Source: Firm-08 sp045546995 (GTDB lineage: Bacteria > Bacillota > Clostridia > Oscillospirales > QAKW01). From it: DNA of 64,000 bases. The notes under the pieces are model-generated. The model had not been told where the DNA came from and searched no databases. It saw nothing but the letters and a program-made list of their open reading frames with translations. The DNA is taken from contig JAZQDW010000047.1 in NCBI GenBank assembly GCA_045546995.1, forward strand, positions 22,908 through 86,907, in the 5' to 3' direction. The position numbers were made by a program, and so were the translations under genes. Positions 34,522 to 42,350 of this stretch are shown here, one piece after another; position 1 is the stretch's first letter, and every line of letters starts with the position of its first letter.

Positions 34522-34549
34522 AGAACAAATGAGTGAAAGGATTGGCAGA

Positions 34550-35371
34550 ATGTTCGGATATATCGTGGTCGACCGTAATCAGCTCAGTGAGGAAGAACGG
34601 AGCACCTACCGTGGCTATTATTGCGGCTTGTGTTATTTGCTGGGGCAGGAATATGGCTTGCCCGGGCGGCTGGCGCTGAATTATGATATGACGTTTTTGT
34701 ACGTGCTGCTGGCATCGTTGTACGAGCCGGAGCAACAGGAGCTTTTGCTGCGTTGTGAGGTACATCCGCTGAAAAAACAGCGGCGCATTCTTTCCGAGAT
34801 GGGTAAATACTGCGCGGATATGACCGTTTTGTTGGCGTATTACAATGCGCTGGACGATTGGCACGATGATAAAAATTATGCGCGGCGTTTGTATGCAATG
34901 CGGCTGGAGTCGAAGGCGCAGACCGTGTGTCGACAGTATCCCCGACAGAGCGCGGCGGTTATTGAAAACATTGAAAAGATCAACACGCTGGAACGGGAGG
35001 CGGAGATCAATCTGGACGCCGTTGCCAATTGCTTTGGCCGGCTGATGGGGGAGATCTTTGTGCCGGAGGAGCAGGACGTATGGGCGCCCCGCTTGCGTGC
35101 GTTGGGTGAAAATCTTGGCAAGTTTATTTATTTTATGGATGCAGTAGAGGATGCAGAGAAGGATGCCCGACATAAAAATTACAATCCGTTGCTGCAGTTG
35201 AAGGAGCAACCGGATTATCAACAACGGTGCAAGGAGATCCTGACGATGTTTTTGGGATCGGCGGCAGAAAGTCTGGAGGCTCTGCCCATTGTAGAGAATT
35301 TGCATATTCTGCGAAATATTATGTATGCCGGCGTATGGAGTAAATACACGTCGCAAAAGGAGAAGAAATGA
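34550..35371 (+). CDS. DUF5685 family protein
   Basis: A 273-residue, largely helical protein. The ATG at 34550 is favoured (GAAAGG nine bases upstream, and MFGYIVVDRNQL is the usual family start); an in-frame ATG seven codons earlier is possible. YRGYYCGLCYLLG and FIYFMDAVEDAEKDARHKNYNPL are the conserved blocks; the acidic second block, resembling an isoprenoid-synthase-like Asp-rich motif, may bind metal. The family is unnamed and typically sits beside a DnaJ-domain gene and a small zinc-ribbon membrane protein, exactly as here. The stop overlaps the dnaJ-like ATG. Confidence 0.82.
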   Translation: MFGYIVVDRNQLSEEERSTYRGYYCGLCYLLGQEYGLPGRLALNYDMTFLYVLLASLYEPEQQELLLRCEVHPLKKQRRILSEMGKYCADMTVLLAYYNALDDWHDDKNYARRLYAMRLESKAQTVCRQYPRQSAAVIENIEKINTLEREAEINLDAVANCFGRLMGEIFVPEEQDVWAPRLRALGENLGKFIYFMDAVEDAEKDARHKNYNPLLQLKEQPDYQQRCKEILTMFLGSAAESLEALPIVENLHILRNIMYAGVWSKYTSQKEKK

Positions 35372-35949
35372 TAGACAATGCATATAGGATCCTGGGGGTA
35401 AGCCCAAATGCCGATGACGAAGAGGTCAAAAAGGCTTATCGTCGGTTGGCCAAAAAGTATCATCCCGATGCGAATCCCGGGGATGAAACGGCGGCCAAAA
35501 AAATGGCCGAGGTCAATGCGGCCTACGATGAGATCATGGATTTCCGTCAGGGAAAGACCAGGCAAGATCCCTTCGGCGGCTTTGGCGGGGGCGGCAGTGG
35601 CAGCTCCAACGAATATACCGCCGCTCGTAATTTCGTGGCAAACCGTCGGTTTGCGGATGCAATGAACGTGCTGAATCGAATCGAAAACCGTACGGCGGAA
35701 TGGTATTTTCTGGCCGGTTACGCCCAGATGGGACTGGGCAATCGCGCCCAGGCGCTGCAGTATGCCAATACAGCGGTGCAGATGGAGCCGAACAATCCCG
35801 AATACCGTCAGCTGTTGAATATGCTGCAGACCGGCGGGCAGAGCTATGGCACCTACGGCCGTGGCTTTAGTATTCCCACCGGCGGCGGTAATTGGTGCTG
35901 CAGAATGATTTTGTTGAATTTATTTTGTAATTTGTGTTGTAGGTGTTAA
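35368..35949 (+). CDS. DnaJ-domain protein with TPR-like middle and Cys-rich tail
   Basis: A 193-residue J-domain protein. The J domain (1-65) has the HPD triad in KKYHPDANPGD, so it should stimulate a DnaK. A glycine-rich linker (FGGFGGGGSGSS) precedes a TPR-like helical segment (~90-150, AEWYFLAGYAQMGLGNRAQAL). The last ~20 residues are hydrophobic and cysteine-rich (NWCCRMILLNLFCNLCCRC), which is odd for a chaperone cofactor and could be a membrane-associating or metal-binding tail. It overlaps the DUF5685 gene by four bases. It is not the canonical DnaJ, lacking its zinc-finger and substrate domains. Confidence 0.9.
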   Translation: MIDNAYRILGVSPNADDEEVKKAYRRLAKKYHPDANPGDETAAKKMAEVNAAYDEIMDFRQGKTRQDPFGGFGGGGSGSSNEYTAARNFVANRRFADAMNVLNRIENRTAEWYFLAGYAQMGLGNRAQALQYANTAVQMEPNNPEYRQLLNMLQTGGQSYGTYGRGFSIPTGGGNWCCRMILLNLFCNLCCRC

Positions 35950-35951
35950 CG

Positions 35952-36347
35952 ATGTGGAATAAGATCAAATATAAGATTTATCAGTTTATGGTTGGCCGTT
36001 ACGGCGGCAACGATGCCTTGAATAAGGCGCTTTTGTGGGGATATCTGATCGTTTTGTTTGTCGGTGCTTTGACGGGACTGAAATGGCTGTGGTACGTGGG
36101 TCTGGTGGCCATCATCTGGAACGTTTACCGTATGTTTTCCCGTAATATTGCCGCCCGTCAAAAGGAAAATGCGGCCTTTTTGCGGCTGAAGACCAGGGTG
36201 GGCGTATTCTTTAAAGGGCTGTTTGACCGGCAATACGTCTATCGCAGTTGCCCGCATTGCAAGGCGCAATTGCGCCTACCCCGTAAAAAGGGCGTGCACA
36301 CCGTCGCTTGTCCCAAATGCAGACGGGATTTTAAGGTGAAGATATGA
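35952..36347 (+). CDS. Small membrane protein with C-terminal zinc ribbon
   Basis: A 131-residue protein: two adjacent hydrophobic segments (about 27-65) then a soluble C-terminus with a CPHC...CPKC zinc ribbon (SCPHCKAQLRLPRKKG, then VACPKCRRDF). Start at ATG 35952, the first with a plausible site (GTAGGTG); a TTG nine bases earlier overlaps the dnaJ-like stop. It is the third member of the DUF5685-DnaJ gene set and overlaps the VanZ-like gene by four bases. Function unknown. Confidence 0.8.
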   Translation: MWNKIKYKIYQFMVGRYGGNDALNKALLWGYLIVLFVGALTGLKWLWYVGLVAIIWNVYRMFSRNIAARQKENAAFLRLKTRVGVFFKGLFDRQYVYRSCPHCKAQLRLPRKKGVHTVACPKCRRDFKVKI

Positions 36348-36757
36348 GCCGCCGTCGATGGCTGTGGCTGGGTTTGGGGCTGTTGTGGATGGGTGTGATC
36401 TTTTGGAACAGCGCGCAAGATGCCATCTCCTCCAAACAACTCAGTGACGGCGTGATCCACCTGCTCGGCCTGCCGCTGCCCGTATTCTGGGTGCGTAAGA
36501 TGGCGCATTTTTGCGCTTTTGGGCTGTTGGGTGTGTTGGCAACGCTGTTTTTCGGCGAAGGACGTCCATTGCAAAAACTGCCGGTGACGGCGGTGCTGTT
36601 GACCTGTTTGCTGATCGCCTGCGCGGATGAAACCATCCAGCTGTTCCCCGTGGGACGGTCCTCCGAGTTGCGGGACGTGTGGATCGATTTTGCCGGGGCT
36701 GTTGCGGGATGCGCGGCATGGTGCGGCGCTTGTCTGTTGTGGCAGAGAAAACGGTAG
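36344..36757 (+). CDS. VanZ-like family membrane protein
   Basis: A 137-residue protein with four membrane helices and the VanZ pattern: an early FWNSAQDAISS, a central RKMAHFCAFGLLGVL, and DETIQLFPVGRSSELRDVWIDFAGAVAG near the end, where the Asp/Glu/Arg residues are conserved. VanZ-like proteins are common in Firmicutes; one confers low-level teicoplanin resistance but most have unknown roles. It ends the 34550-36757 operon. Confidence 0.88.
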   Translation: MSRRRWLWLGLGLLWMGVIFWNSAQDAISSKQLSDGVIHLLGLPLPVFWVRKMAHFCAFGLLGVLATLFFGEGRPLQKLPVTAVLLTCLLIACADETIQLFPVGRSSELRDVWIDFAGAVAGCAAWCGACLLWQRKR

Positions 36758-36767
36758 AACTTTTTTC

Positions 36768-36796
36768 TTGCATCTGCCGGAGATATCTTGTATAAT
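36768..36796 (+). promoter_or_regulatory. Promoter of the DUF1292 / 6S RNA unit
   Basis: TTGCAT at 36768-36773, 17-base spacer, TATAAT at 36791-36796, with AAAGGAG and the gene start following. Confidence 0.8.
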
Positions 36797-36819
36797 AAGA
36801 ACGTAAAAGGAGAAAATAT

Positions 36820-37122
36820 ATGGCAGATTATAATGAAGATATTATCGTATTGACGGATGAAGAGGGCAATGAGTTGCAATTTGAGATCGTATGTGAGACC
36901 GAACTGGAGGGGGAGACCTATCTGGGGCTGATCGAGCTGTTTGACGATCCGCAGAAAATGTTGGAAAGCGACGGCCAGTTGGTCATTATGAAAACGGTGG
37001 AGGACAACAGTGGCGAGGTGATTTTGGTCACCCTGGACTCCAACGATGAGTTGGCGCGCGTGGCCGGTGAGATGGAAAAGATCCTGGAAGAAAAATTTAT
37101 CATCGACGACACCGAAAACTAA
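36820..37122 (+). CDS. DUF1292 family protein (YrzB-like)
   Basis: A 100-residue, very acidic small protein of the DUF1292 family, found through the Firmicutes and of unknown function. DIIVLTDEEGNELQFEIV and the later VEDNSGEVILVTLDS are typical. AAGGAG precedes the ATG. It has its own strong promoter and no terminator immediately after its stop; the 6S-like RNA begins within a few bases and may share the transcript. Confidence 0.88.
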   Translation: MADYNEDIIVLTDEEGNELQFEIVCETELEGETYLGLIELFDDPQKMLESDGQLVIMKTVEDNSGEVILVTLDSNDELARVAGEMEKILEEKFIIDDTEN

Positions 37123-37125
37123 AAC

Positions 37126-37553
37126 TTTTTCCTGCGGTGTACGGCACTTGTGTATTTTAAACCTACACTACTTTTACGGGAATGCGCTCGGAAGGCTGTG
37201 TGCAAACTCTCCCGTGCTTGCTTTGCAAGGGGTCAATCGGCATTCGGTAAAAGCAAGCCGCCAAGGCGGCTTACTTTTCTTTTGGATATGAGCCGGTAAG
37301 GTTTGACTGTTTGCAAAAGCAAGCCGCCAAGGCGGCTTACTTTTCCTTTGGATATGAGCCGGTAAGGTTTGATTGTTTGCAAAAGCAAGTCGCCAAGGCG
37401 GCTTACTTTTCCTTTGGATATGAGCCGGTGAGGTTTGACTGTTTGCAAAGCAAGCGCCGAAGAGAGGAGCCTGTGAAGCCCGAAGGCAACTACCCACCTG
37501 AACACGTTCAGGGATTAAAAGAAACAAGACCGGCATCTGCGGGAACTTAATAA
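37126..37553 (+). ncRNA. ssrS: Probable 6S RNA with an enlarged apical loop
   Basis: The 5' segment TTTTCCTGCGGTGTACGGCA and on to ~37170 pairs almost end to end with the 3' segment ACAAGACCGGCATCTGCGGG (~37525-37550), forming a long closing stem. Inward there is an open region on both strands (AACCTACACTACTTTTACGG on the left, GGCAACTACCCACCTGAACA on the right) like the promoter-mimicking 6S bubble. Then an inner stem CTCTC/GAGAG plus an exact 13-base pair, GCTTGCTTTGCAA (37216) with TTGCAAAGCAAGC (37443). A terminator follows at 37558. 6S RNA binds sigma-A RNA polymerase. Clostridial 6S RNAs are about 180-220 bases; without the three 66-base repeats this one would be ~230. Confidence 0.68.
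37245..37442 (+). repeat. Three 66-bp tandem repeats inside the 6S-like RNA
   Basis: Units begin near 37245, 37311 and 37377 with exact 66-base periodicity and only a few substitutions. Each contains the palindrome AAGCCGCCAAGGCGGCTT. They lie precisely between the two arms of the inner 6S stem. Because 66 is a multiple of three, the minus strand reads as a 22-residue peptide repeat, which I regard as accidental. Confidence 0.85.
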
Positions 37554-37555
37554 AA

Positions 37556-37600
37556 CGAAAGCCTCGTCTCCCAAGGGAAAAACGAGGCTTTGTGTTTTTT
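37556..37600 (+). terminator. Rho-independent terminator after the 6S-like RNA
   Basis: AAAGCCTCGT pairs with ACGAGGCTTT, followed by GTGTTTTTT. The region to 37626 has nothing else. Confidence 0.85.
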
Positions 37601-37626
37601 GTGAAAAATATTTAAAAGAACTGTAT

Positions 37627-38442
37627 TTACAGTTCTTTTTTTATTTGTCGCGGTGTTTTGCCGGTTGTCTTTTTAATAAGCTTTGTAAGGTAGTTTGCAT
37701 CGTCAATGCCGACTGTCTCGGCAATTTTGTAAATCGGGCTTGCACTTTCTTTCAAAAGTGTGATTGCGGCGGAAATGCGGCGGGAACGGATATAATCGCT
37801 GACCCCCATACCCAGCGTCTGTTTGCTGACATTATAGAGGGTGCTGCGGGAGGTGCGCAGTGCTTTGCAAAGAACGCCAACTGAAAGCGGTTCTGCCAGA
37901 TGCTCGTTAATATAATTCACAAGTGCGGCGCCCAGCCCTTCCTCTTTGGCCCGCAACGCTCTTTGCAATTGAACGTAAGAGGTACACATTGCCATCAATC
38001 GTGCCGCCGCACGAATGGTGCTCTCATTGGTAATTACCATTTCAGAGAGAAGCTTGTTCATATAATCCTTACGTTCCAGTGGACAAGCGGCAATTTGAGA
38101 AGAAATATACTCCGCGCCATTCTCTGATAAGAGCTGTCCGAACAGAAGATAGCCGAGGAGTTCTCCGCGATCCATAATCGGCGCCACCACTTCGGTCAGT
38201 CCCATATGGCACCGATAAATACATATTTCTCCGCTTTTGCACGCTTTGTCAAAGGCGTTTCGGTCGCAAGCGATGCATTTGAGTTCCATTTCCTTTTTTG
38301 TTCGAATCTCTTTGCAAAATTCTCCCATTGCCTTGGGATGGGCGTAAATCATTTGCATTTTTGCATCGTAAAATACCGCCTTGATTCCCGTTATATCATA
38401 TATATCTGCGCAAATTTGCCGCATCCAGTGTTTTTCATCCAT
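37627..38442 (-). CDS. PocR-domain AraC-family transcriptional regulator
   Basis: A 271-residue regulator. The ATG at 38442 follows AAAGGAG at normal spacing. Residues ~1-150 form a PocR sensory domain with clustered cysteines (CIACDRNAFDKAC, CIYRCHMGLTEVVAPI), a fold that binds small ligands such as hydrocarbon derivatives or sugars. The C-terminal ~100 residues are a double helix-turn-helix of AraC type (LCKALRTSRSTLYNVSK and IYKIAETVGIDDANYLTKLIKK). It diverges from the GHL6-like glycosidase gene at 38583 and is the likely regulator of that unit. Confidence 0.9.
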   Translation of the reverse strand: MDEKHWMRQICADIYDITGIKAVFYDAKMQMIYAHPKAMGEFCKEIRTKKEMELKCIACDRNAFDKACKSGEICIYRCHMGLTEVVAPIMDRGELLGYLLFGQLLSENGAEYISSQIAACPLERKDYMNKLLSEMVITNESTIRAAARLMAMCTSYVQLQRALRAKEEGLGAALVNYINEHLAEPLSVGVLCKALRTSRSTLYNVSKQTLGMGVSDYIRSRRISAAITLLKESASPIYKIAETVGIDDANYLTKLIKKTTGKTPRQIKKEL

Positions 38443-38532
38443 AGCCACGGTCTCCTTTTGTTTTATTATCTCATAAAATAGTAATTTTGCAACATATAAA
38501 TCCAAATTTCTATTTTTTTAATCGTACGTTTC

Positions 38533-38561
38533 TTGGCGTTACCCATTGAATTTGATAGAAT
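38533..38561 (+). promoter_or_regulatory. Promoter of the GHL6-cupin operon
   Basis: TTGGCG at 38533-38538, 17-base spacer, TAGAAT at 38556-38561. The intergenic region shared with the PocR/AraC gene probably holds its operator, which I could not delimit. Confidence 0.6.
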
Positions 38562-38582
38562 AATGAAAAGGAGATGAAAAAT

Positions 38583-40577
38583 ATGTGGTATTCTGATTTA
38601 TACCGGCGTCATTTGCTGGATATGCACATCGAGGATTGGGACGAACGGTTTTTGTCTGAATTTTCTCCGGAAACGTATCTGGAAAATTTAAAGACCGCCA
38701 ACGTAAACTATGCAATGATCTATCTGCAATCCCACGTGGGTCTTTGCTACTGGCCATCCAAAAGCGGCAGTGTTCATGCCGCAATTCAAAAAAATCCGAC
38801 GCTTATTAAAAAAACCATTGACCTTTGCCGTCAAAACGGTATCAAAGTCTGCGGGTATTACAGCCTGAATTATAATACCAGAGAACACGATAAACATCCC
38901 GACTTTCGAATGAAACAAGAAAGCGGATATTCACTAAGAGAAGCCAAAAAAGATGAAACGGGACTTTCCTTTACCAACGCCAAGGGAAGTCGCTACGGTC
39001 ACTGTTGCCCCAATAATCCGGCATACCGAAATTTCGTTTACGCTCAGATTGATGAAATGTTGGAATTCTTTTCGCTGGACGCTATGTTTTTTGATATGCC
39101 GTTCTGGCCGCACACTTGCTACTGTGAACATTGTCAAAAAGCGTACGGTGGTAAAATTCCAAAAGAACTTACACCGGAAGTGATTGCCTTCAAGGCGCGG
39201 ATGATGGGAGAATTTATTCAATCGGTTACTGACCACGTAAAGCGCCGCGCACACGATATGCCGGTGGAACACAATTTTGCGCATGCGGTGGCATCTACCA
39301 GCGATACAGGATGTATGGAGGAAGTGTTGGAAGCGTGTGACTACGTCGGCGGAGATTTATACGGCGATTTGTACAATCACTCCTTTGCGTGTAAGTTTTA
39401 TAAAAATGCCACTAAAAATGCGCCGTTTGAACAGATGTTCTCCCGTTGCAAGCCTGCGCTGAAATCGCACACGCTCACAAAATCGCCGGATGAGATGAAA
39501 ACCGCTCTTTCCTCTACTATGGCGCATCAAGGTGCTACGTTGGTAATTGATGCCATTGACCCGACGGGAACGATGGATAAAAGAGTTTACAGTCGGATAG
39601 GAGAAGTCTTTGCATTTCAAGCCCGGTATGAGCCGTATTTTGGCGGTGAAATGGTGGAAGAAGTTGGTATTTATTATGGAATGCGCAGCAGACTGCCCGA
39701 CAAAAACTATAACTCCCGCCGTTGCTGTGCCAAACTGACAAAAACATTGGCGCGTGCACATATTCCATTTGGTGTTACAGGCAGTTTTCACACCCTTGCG
39801 CCTTACAAAATTCTTGCCGCCCCGATGTTATATGAAACAGAGAGCAAAGATAACCACCGCTTGATTGAATACGTCCGAAACGGCGGCACCCTTTATCTCA
39901 GTGGATACAAAAACAAAGAATTGATCGAAACGCTGACCGGCAACGTATTTATAGAGGATTGCGCGGAAAGTAATGTATACATTGCTCCGAAGGACGGGTG
40001 GGAGGAGACGTTTGGCGGATTTAATGCAAAATATCCCTTGCCGGCAGAGGGGCCGTTTCCGTTGGTAACAAACGGTGACGGTGATGTGATTGCTACCTTT
40101 ACCTTCCCTTATACCAAGGCAAAGGAAGATCGATTTGCCGCCATTCATTCCAACCCTCCGGGAATACCCAGCGACTATCCTGCGGTAACGGTAAACAAAT
40201 ACGGGAAGGGAAGGGTCGTCTGGTCTGCCCTGCCGCTGGAAAGCGAACCGTATGAGGAATACAGGCAAACGGTGTTAAATCTGTTACATCTTTGCGGCAA
40301 GCCCGATTACTTCTTTACCTCCGATGCGCCCAAAAACGTTGAAATTACCGCGTTTAAAAAGAAAAACAGCATTACGATAAACACGGTGGTGATGGATGAG
40401 GAAACGGTGAGTACACCCGCAAATCCCTTTACCGTACGGGTAAAAACCGATGCCGCAAGGGTGCGGCTTTTGCCGAGTGGAGAAAGCATCCCTTTTATTT
40501 TGCAGGATGGATATACCGTTTTTCAAACACGCACGACCGAAATATTTGATATGTATGAAATTGAGGAGAAAAAATAA
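38583..40577 (+). CDS. GHL6-like glycoside hydrolase with beta-galactosidase-type trimerisation domain
   Basis: A 664-residue cytoplasmic protein. I choose the ATG at 38583, nine bases after AAGGAG; the ATG at 38574 touches that site and cannot be used. The N-terminal ~340 residues form a TIM barrel like the hypothetical glycosyl hydrolase 6 family (NYAMIYLQSHVGLCYWPSKS, LDAMFFDMPFWPHTCYCEHC, DYVGGDLYGDLYN), with candidate acids in FFDMPF and GGDLYGD. Residues ~370-560 resemble the GH42-type trimerisation domain (YKILAAPMLYETESKDNHRL). Substrate unknown. The stop shares one base with the start of the cupin gene. Confidence 0.75.
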   Translation: MWYSDLYRRHLLDMHIEDWDERFLSEFSPETYLENLKTANVNYAMIYLQSHVGLCYWPSKSGSVHAAIQKNPTLIKKTIDLCRQNGIKVCGYYSLNYNTREHDKHPDFRMKQESGYSLREAKKDETGLSFTNAKGSRYGHCCPNNPAYRNFVYAQIDEMLEFFSLDAMFFDMPFWPHTCYCEHCQKAYGGKIPKELTPEVIAFKARMMGEFIQSVTDHVKRRAHDMPVEHNFAHAVASTSDTGCMEEVLEACDYVGGDLYGDLYNHSFACKFYKNATKNAPFEQMFSRCKPALKSHTLTKSPDEMKTALSSTMAHQGATLVIDAIDPTGTMDKRVYSRIGEVFAFQARYEPYFGGEMVEEVGIYYGMRSRLPDKNYNSRRCCAKLTKTLARAHIPFGVTGSFHTLAPYKILAAPMLYETESKDNHRLIEYVRNGGTLYLSGYKNKELIETLTGNVFIEDCAESNVYIAPKDGWEETFGGFNAKYPLPAEGPFPLVTNGDGDVIATFTFPYTKAKEDRFAAIHSNPPGIPSDYPAVTVNKYGKGRVVWSALPLESEPYEEYRQTVLNLLHLCGKPDYFFTSDAPKNVEITAFKKKNSITINTVVMDEETVSTPANPFTVRVKTDAARVRLLPSGESIPFILQDGYTVFQTRTTEIFDMYEIEEKK

Positions 40578-41770
40578 TGTCGATTGCAAAGCAATTACTC
40601 AAAGAGGGTGACGGCATTTTGCGGCTGGCGCCCACCTGGGTTTCCCGTTCTTTTTGCCGTCCGGGCAAACGAATCAAACTGCACCCCGATGATTATTATG
40701 CAAGAGGTTTGGACAAAGGTGGTATTGACGAGCGATGGTTCGCATCTACCACTTGGGCCGAAAACGGTCCCGATACCGCCGAAGATGAGGGCCTCAGTTA
40801 TATTGTTTCTGCCGACGGAAAGCAAAGAATGTTGCTGCGGGATGCAATTGAAGAACTGAAAGGTGAAATTATCGGAAACAGTCTTTGGGAAAAATATCAT
40901 GGCTGGCCAATGTTTTCTAAATTTTTTGATAATGAAGGACCTCTTCCTCATCACATTCATCATCGAAACGAGCATGCCGCCCGTGTTGCGGCTGCCGGAA
41001 AACCGGAAATGTATTTTTTCCCTTCCCAATGCAACAATCACGGCGGTGAATTCCCCTTCACCTTTTTTGGTCTTAAACCCGGAACCACCAAAGAGGAAGT
41101 GAAGGAATGCCTGCAAAATTTTGCAAAGGGAGACAATCAATTATTGGATTTGTCGCAAAGCTATAAAATCACTCTTGATACCGGATGGGACGTGCCTCCC
41201 GGCGTTTTACACGCGCCTGCAAGCCTTTGTACCTATGAGCCACAGTTTGCCAGCGACGTATACGCTATGTACCAGTCGGTTTTATACGGCGGACATTGTG
41301 TTTCTGAAGATCTTCTCTGGAAAAACTGTCCCAATAAAGAAATGGGTAATTTTGACTATCTGATTGACGTCATTGACTGGGAACAAAACACTGACAAGGA
41401 TTTTGCCAAGAAGCATTTTATGAAGCCCATTACGATTTATGAGGACGAAAGCGGAAAAGAAGAATGGATTTGCTACAAGTGTCCGCAGGTTTGTGCAAAG
41501 CGACTGACCATCAATCCGGGAGAAACCAAAATTGTTAAGGATATGGCCGCGTATGGCTTTATTTTGATACAAGGATATGGAAAGTGCGGTAGATGGGAGA
41601 TTGCAACGCCAACGTTAATCCGATACGGAGAGCTGACGGATGATGAGTTCTTTGTGACGAGTGATGCCGCCCAAAAAGGTGTCGCCATCACCAATTTGTC
41701 TAAAACGGAACCTCTTGTTATGCTAAAACATTTTGCCGAGAACCCACAATTGGAGGCACTTTACAAATAA
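40577..41770 (+). CDS. Cupin-fold protein resembling mannose-6-phosphate isomerase
   Basis: A 397-residue protein with two beta-barrel regions. The metal-site motif HHIHHRNEHAARVAAAGKPE (~131-150) and the later GWDVPPGVLHAPASLC (~208-223) match the zinc-binding strands of type I mannose-6-phosphate isomerases and related cupins, though overall similarity seems distant. It is coupled to the GHL6-like gene, so it probably isomerises or binds the sugar that enzyme releases. The exact reaction is not evident. Confidence 0.7.
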   Translation: MSIAKQLLKEGDGILRLAPTWVSRSFCRPGKRIKLHPDDYYARGLDKGGIDERWFASTTWAENGPDTAEDEGLSYIVSADGKQRMLLRDAIEELKGEIIGNSLWEKYHGWPMFSKFFDNEGPLPHHIHHRNEHAARVAAAGKPEMYFFPSQCNNHGGEFPFTFFGLKPGTTKEEVKECLQNFAKGDNQLLDLSQSYKITLDTGWDVPPGVLHAPASLCTYEPQFASDVYAMYQSVLYGGHCVSEDLLWKNCPNKEMGNFDYLIDVIDWEQNTDKDFAKKHFMKPITIYEDESGKEEWICYKCPQVCAKRLTINPGETKIVKDMAAYGFILIQGYGKCGRWEIATPTLIRYGELTDDEFFVTSDAAQKGVAITNLSKTEPLVMLKHFAENPQLEALYK

Positions 41771-41771
41771 G

Positions 41772-41801
41772 AAAACAGGCTGTTTTACAGCCTGTTTTTT
41801 T
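41772..41801 (+). terminator. Rho-independent terminator of the GHL6-cupin operon
   Basis: AAACAGGCTG / CAGCCTGTTTTTTT with a TTTTA loop. Confidence 0.9.
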
Positions 41802-41861
41802 AAAAAAATAATTTGCAGTTGAATTTTTATATATGGGTATACTATGGACGAGGTGATTTTT

Positions 41862-42167
41862 GTGAGTAAAAAGAAGAAAAAGAGTGAGGGGAGCCCCGGC
41901 TTTTCCGAGGCAAGGGAGCCGCTGGACAGCTTTGACTACGTCAATATGTACGGCACCTATAATATCCAGCCCACCGCCGATCGGGAGGATGAATATCCCG
42001 CCATTGCCCAAGGGCTGAGCCGCAGGGAGGCGGCCGAACGGGAACGGGCCCGAAACGAATGGAAATCAGAGCAGGCAAAACGCCCCCAAAACGGCGGCGC
42101 TTTGGAGGCTGATCCCAATGAGGGAAACGACGGCAGTCTGCCCCCTTTGCTAAACAAAAGAAAATAA
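41862..42167 (+). CDS. Small charged hypothetical protein
   Basis: A ~101-residue, highly hydrophilic and probably disordered protein; no family recognised. The GTG at 41862 is preferred because GAGGTGA lies five bases before it; an ATG at 41844 has no site. It starts with a lysine cluster (SKKKKKSEG), has a SFDYVNMYGTYNIQ segment that may be the only ordered part, then a charged RREAAERERARNEWKSEQ helix. A possible TATACT -10 box is at 41838. It is followed by a terminator, which supports its being a real transcription unit. Confidence 0.6.
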   Translation: MSKKKKKSEGSPGFSEAREPLDSFDYVNMYGTYNIQPTADREDEYPAIAQGLSRREAAERERARNEWKSEQAKRPQNGGALEADPNEGNDGSLPPLLNKRK

Positions 42168-42187
42168 CGCCAAACCTACTAAGCAAC

Positions 42188-42231
42188 AAAAAAGAGAAGA
42201 CTCGTTCCCGAAACGAATCTTCTCTTTTTTC
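42188..42231 (+). terminator. Rho-independent terminator (bidirectional)
   Basis: AAAAAAGAGAAGA pairs with TCTTCTCTTTTTT around a loop that itself contains TTCG...CGAA. Confidence 0.85.
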
Positions 42232-42269
42232 TGTTAGGTGATAGTAAGCCTTTAATGGTTTGGTGAGAT

Positions 42270-42340
42270 TCTGTTCGCCAATAACTTGCAAGGCAAATAA
42301 CACTGCAAAGCAATATCACTCACCGTAAGGCGAATGGGCC
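42270..42340. repeat. Degenerate mini-hairpin array
   Basis: TTGCAAGGCAA-TAACAC, TGCAAAGCA-ATATCAC and CACCGTAAGGCG units resemble the arrays at 11282-11456 and 31255-31387, in shorter, more decayed form. Confidence 0.45.
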
Positions 42341-42350
42341 CCGTTATTTT

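Noticed and set aside
37245..37442. Possible CRISPR array
   Set aside because: The 66-bp units are tandem without unique spacers, there are only three, and no cas gene is in the window.
37174..37536. A minus-strand frame with 22-residue repeats (SKPPWRLAFANSQT type)
   Set aside because: The repeats arise because the DNA period of 66 bases is a multiple of three; there is no ribosome site, and the plus strand makes better sense as a structured RNA.
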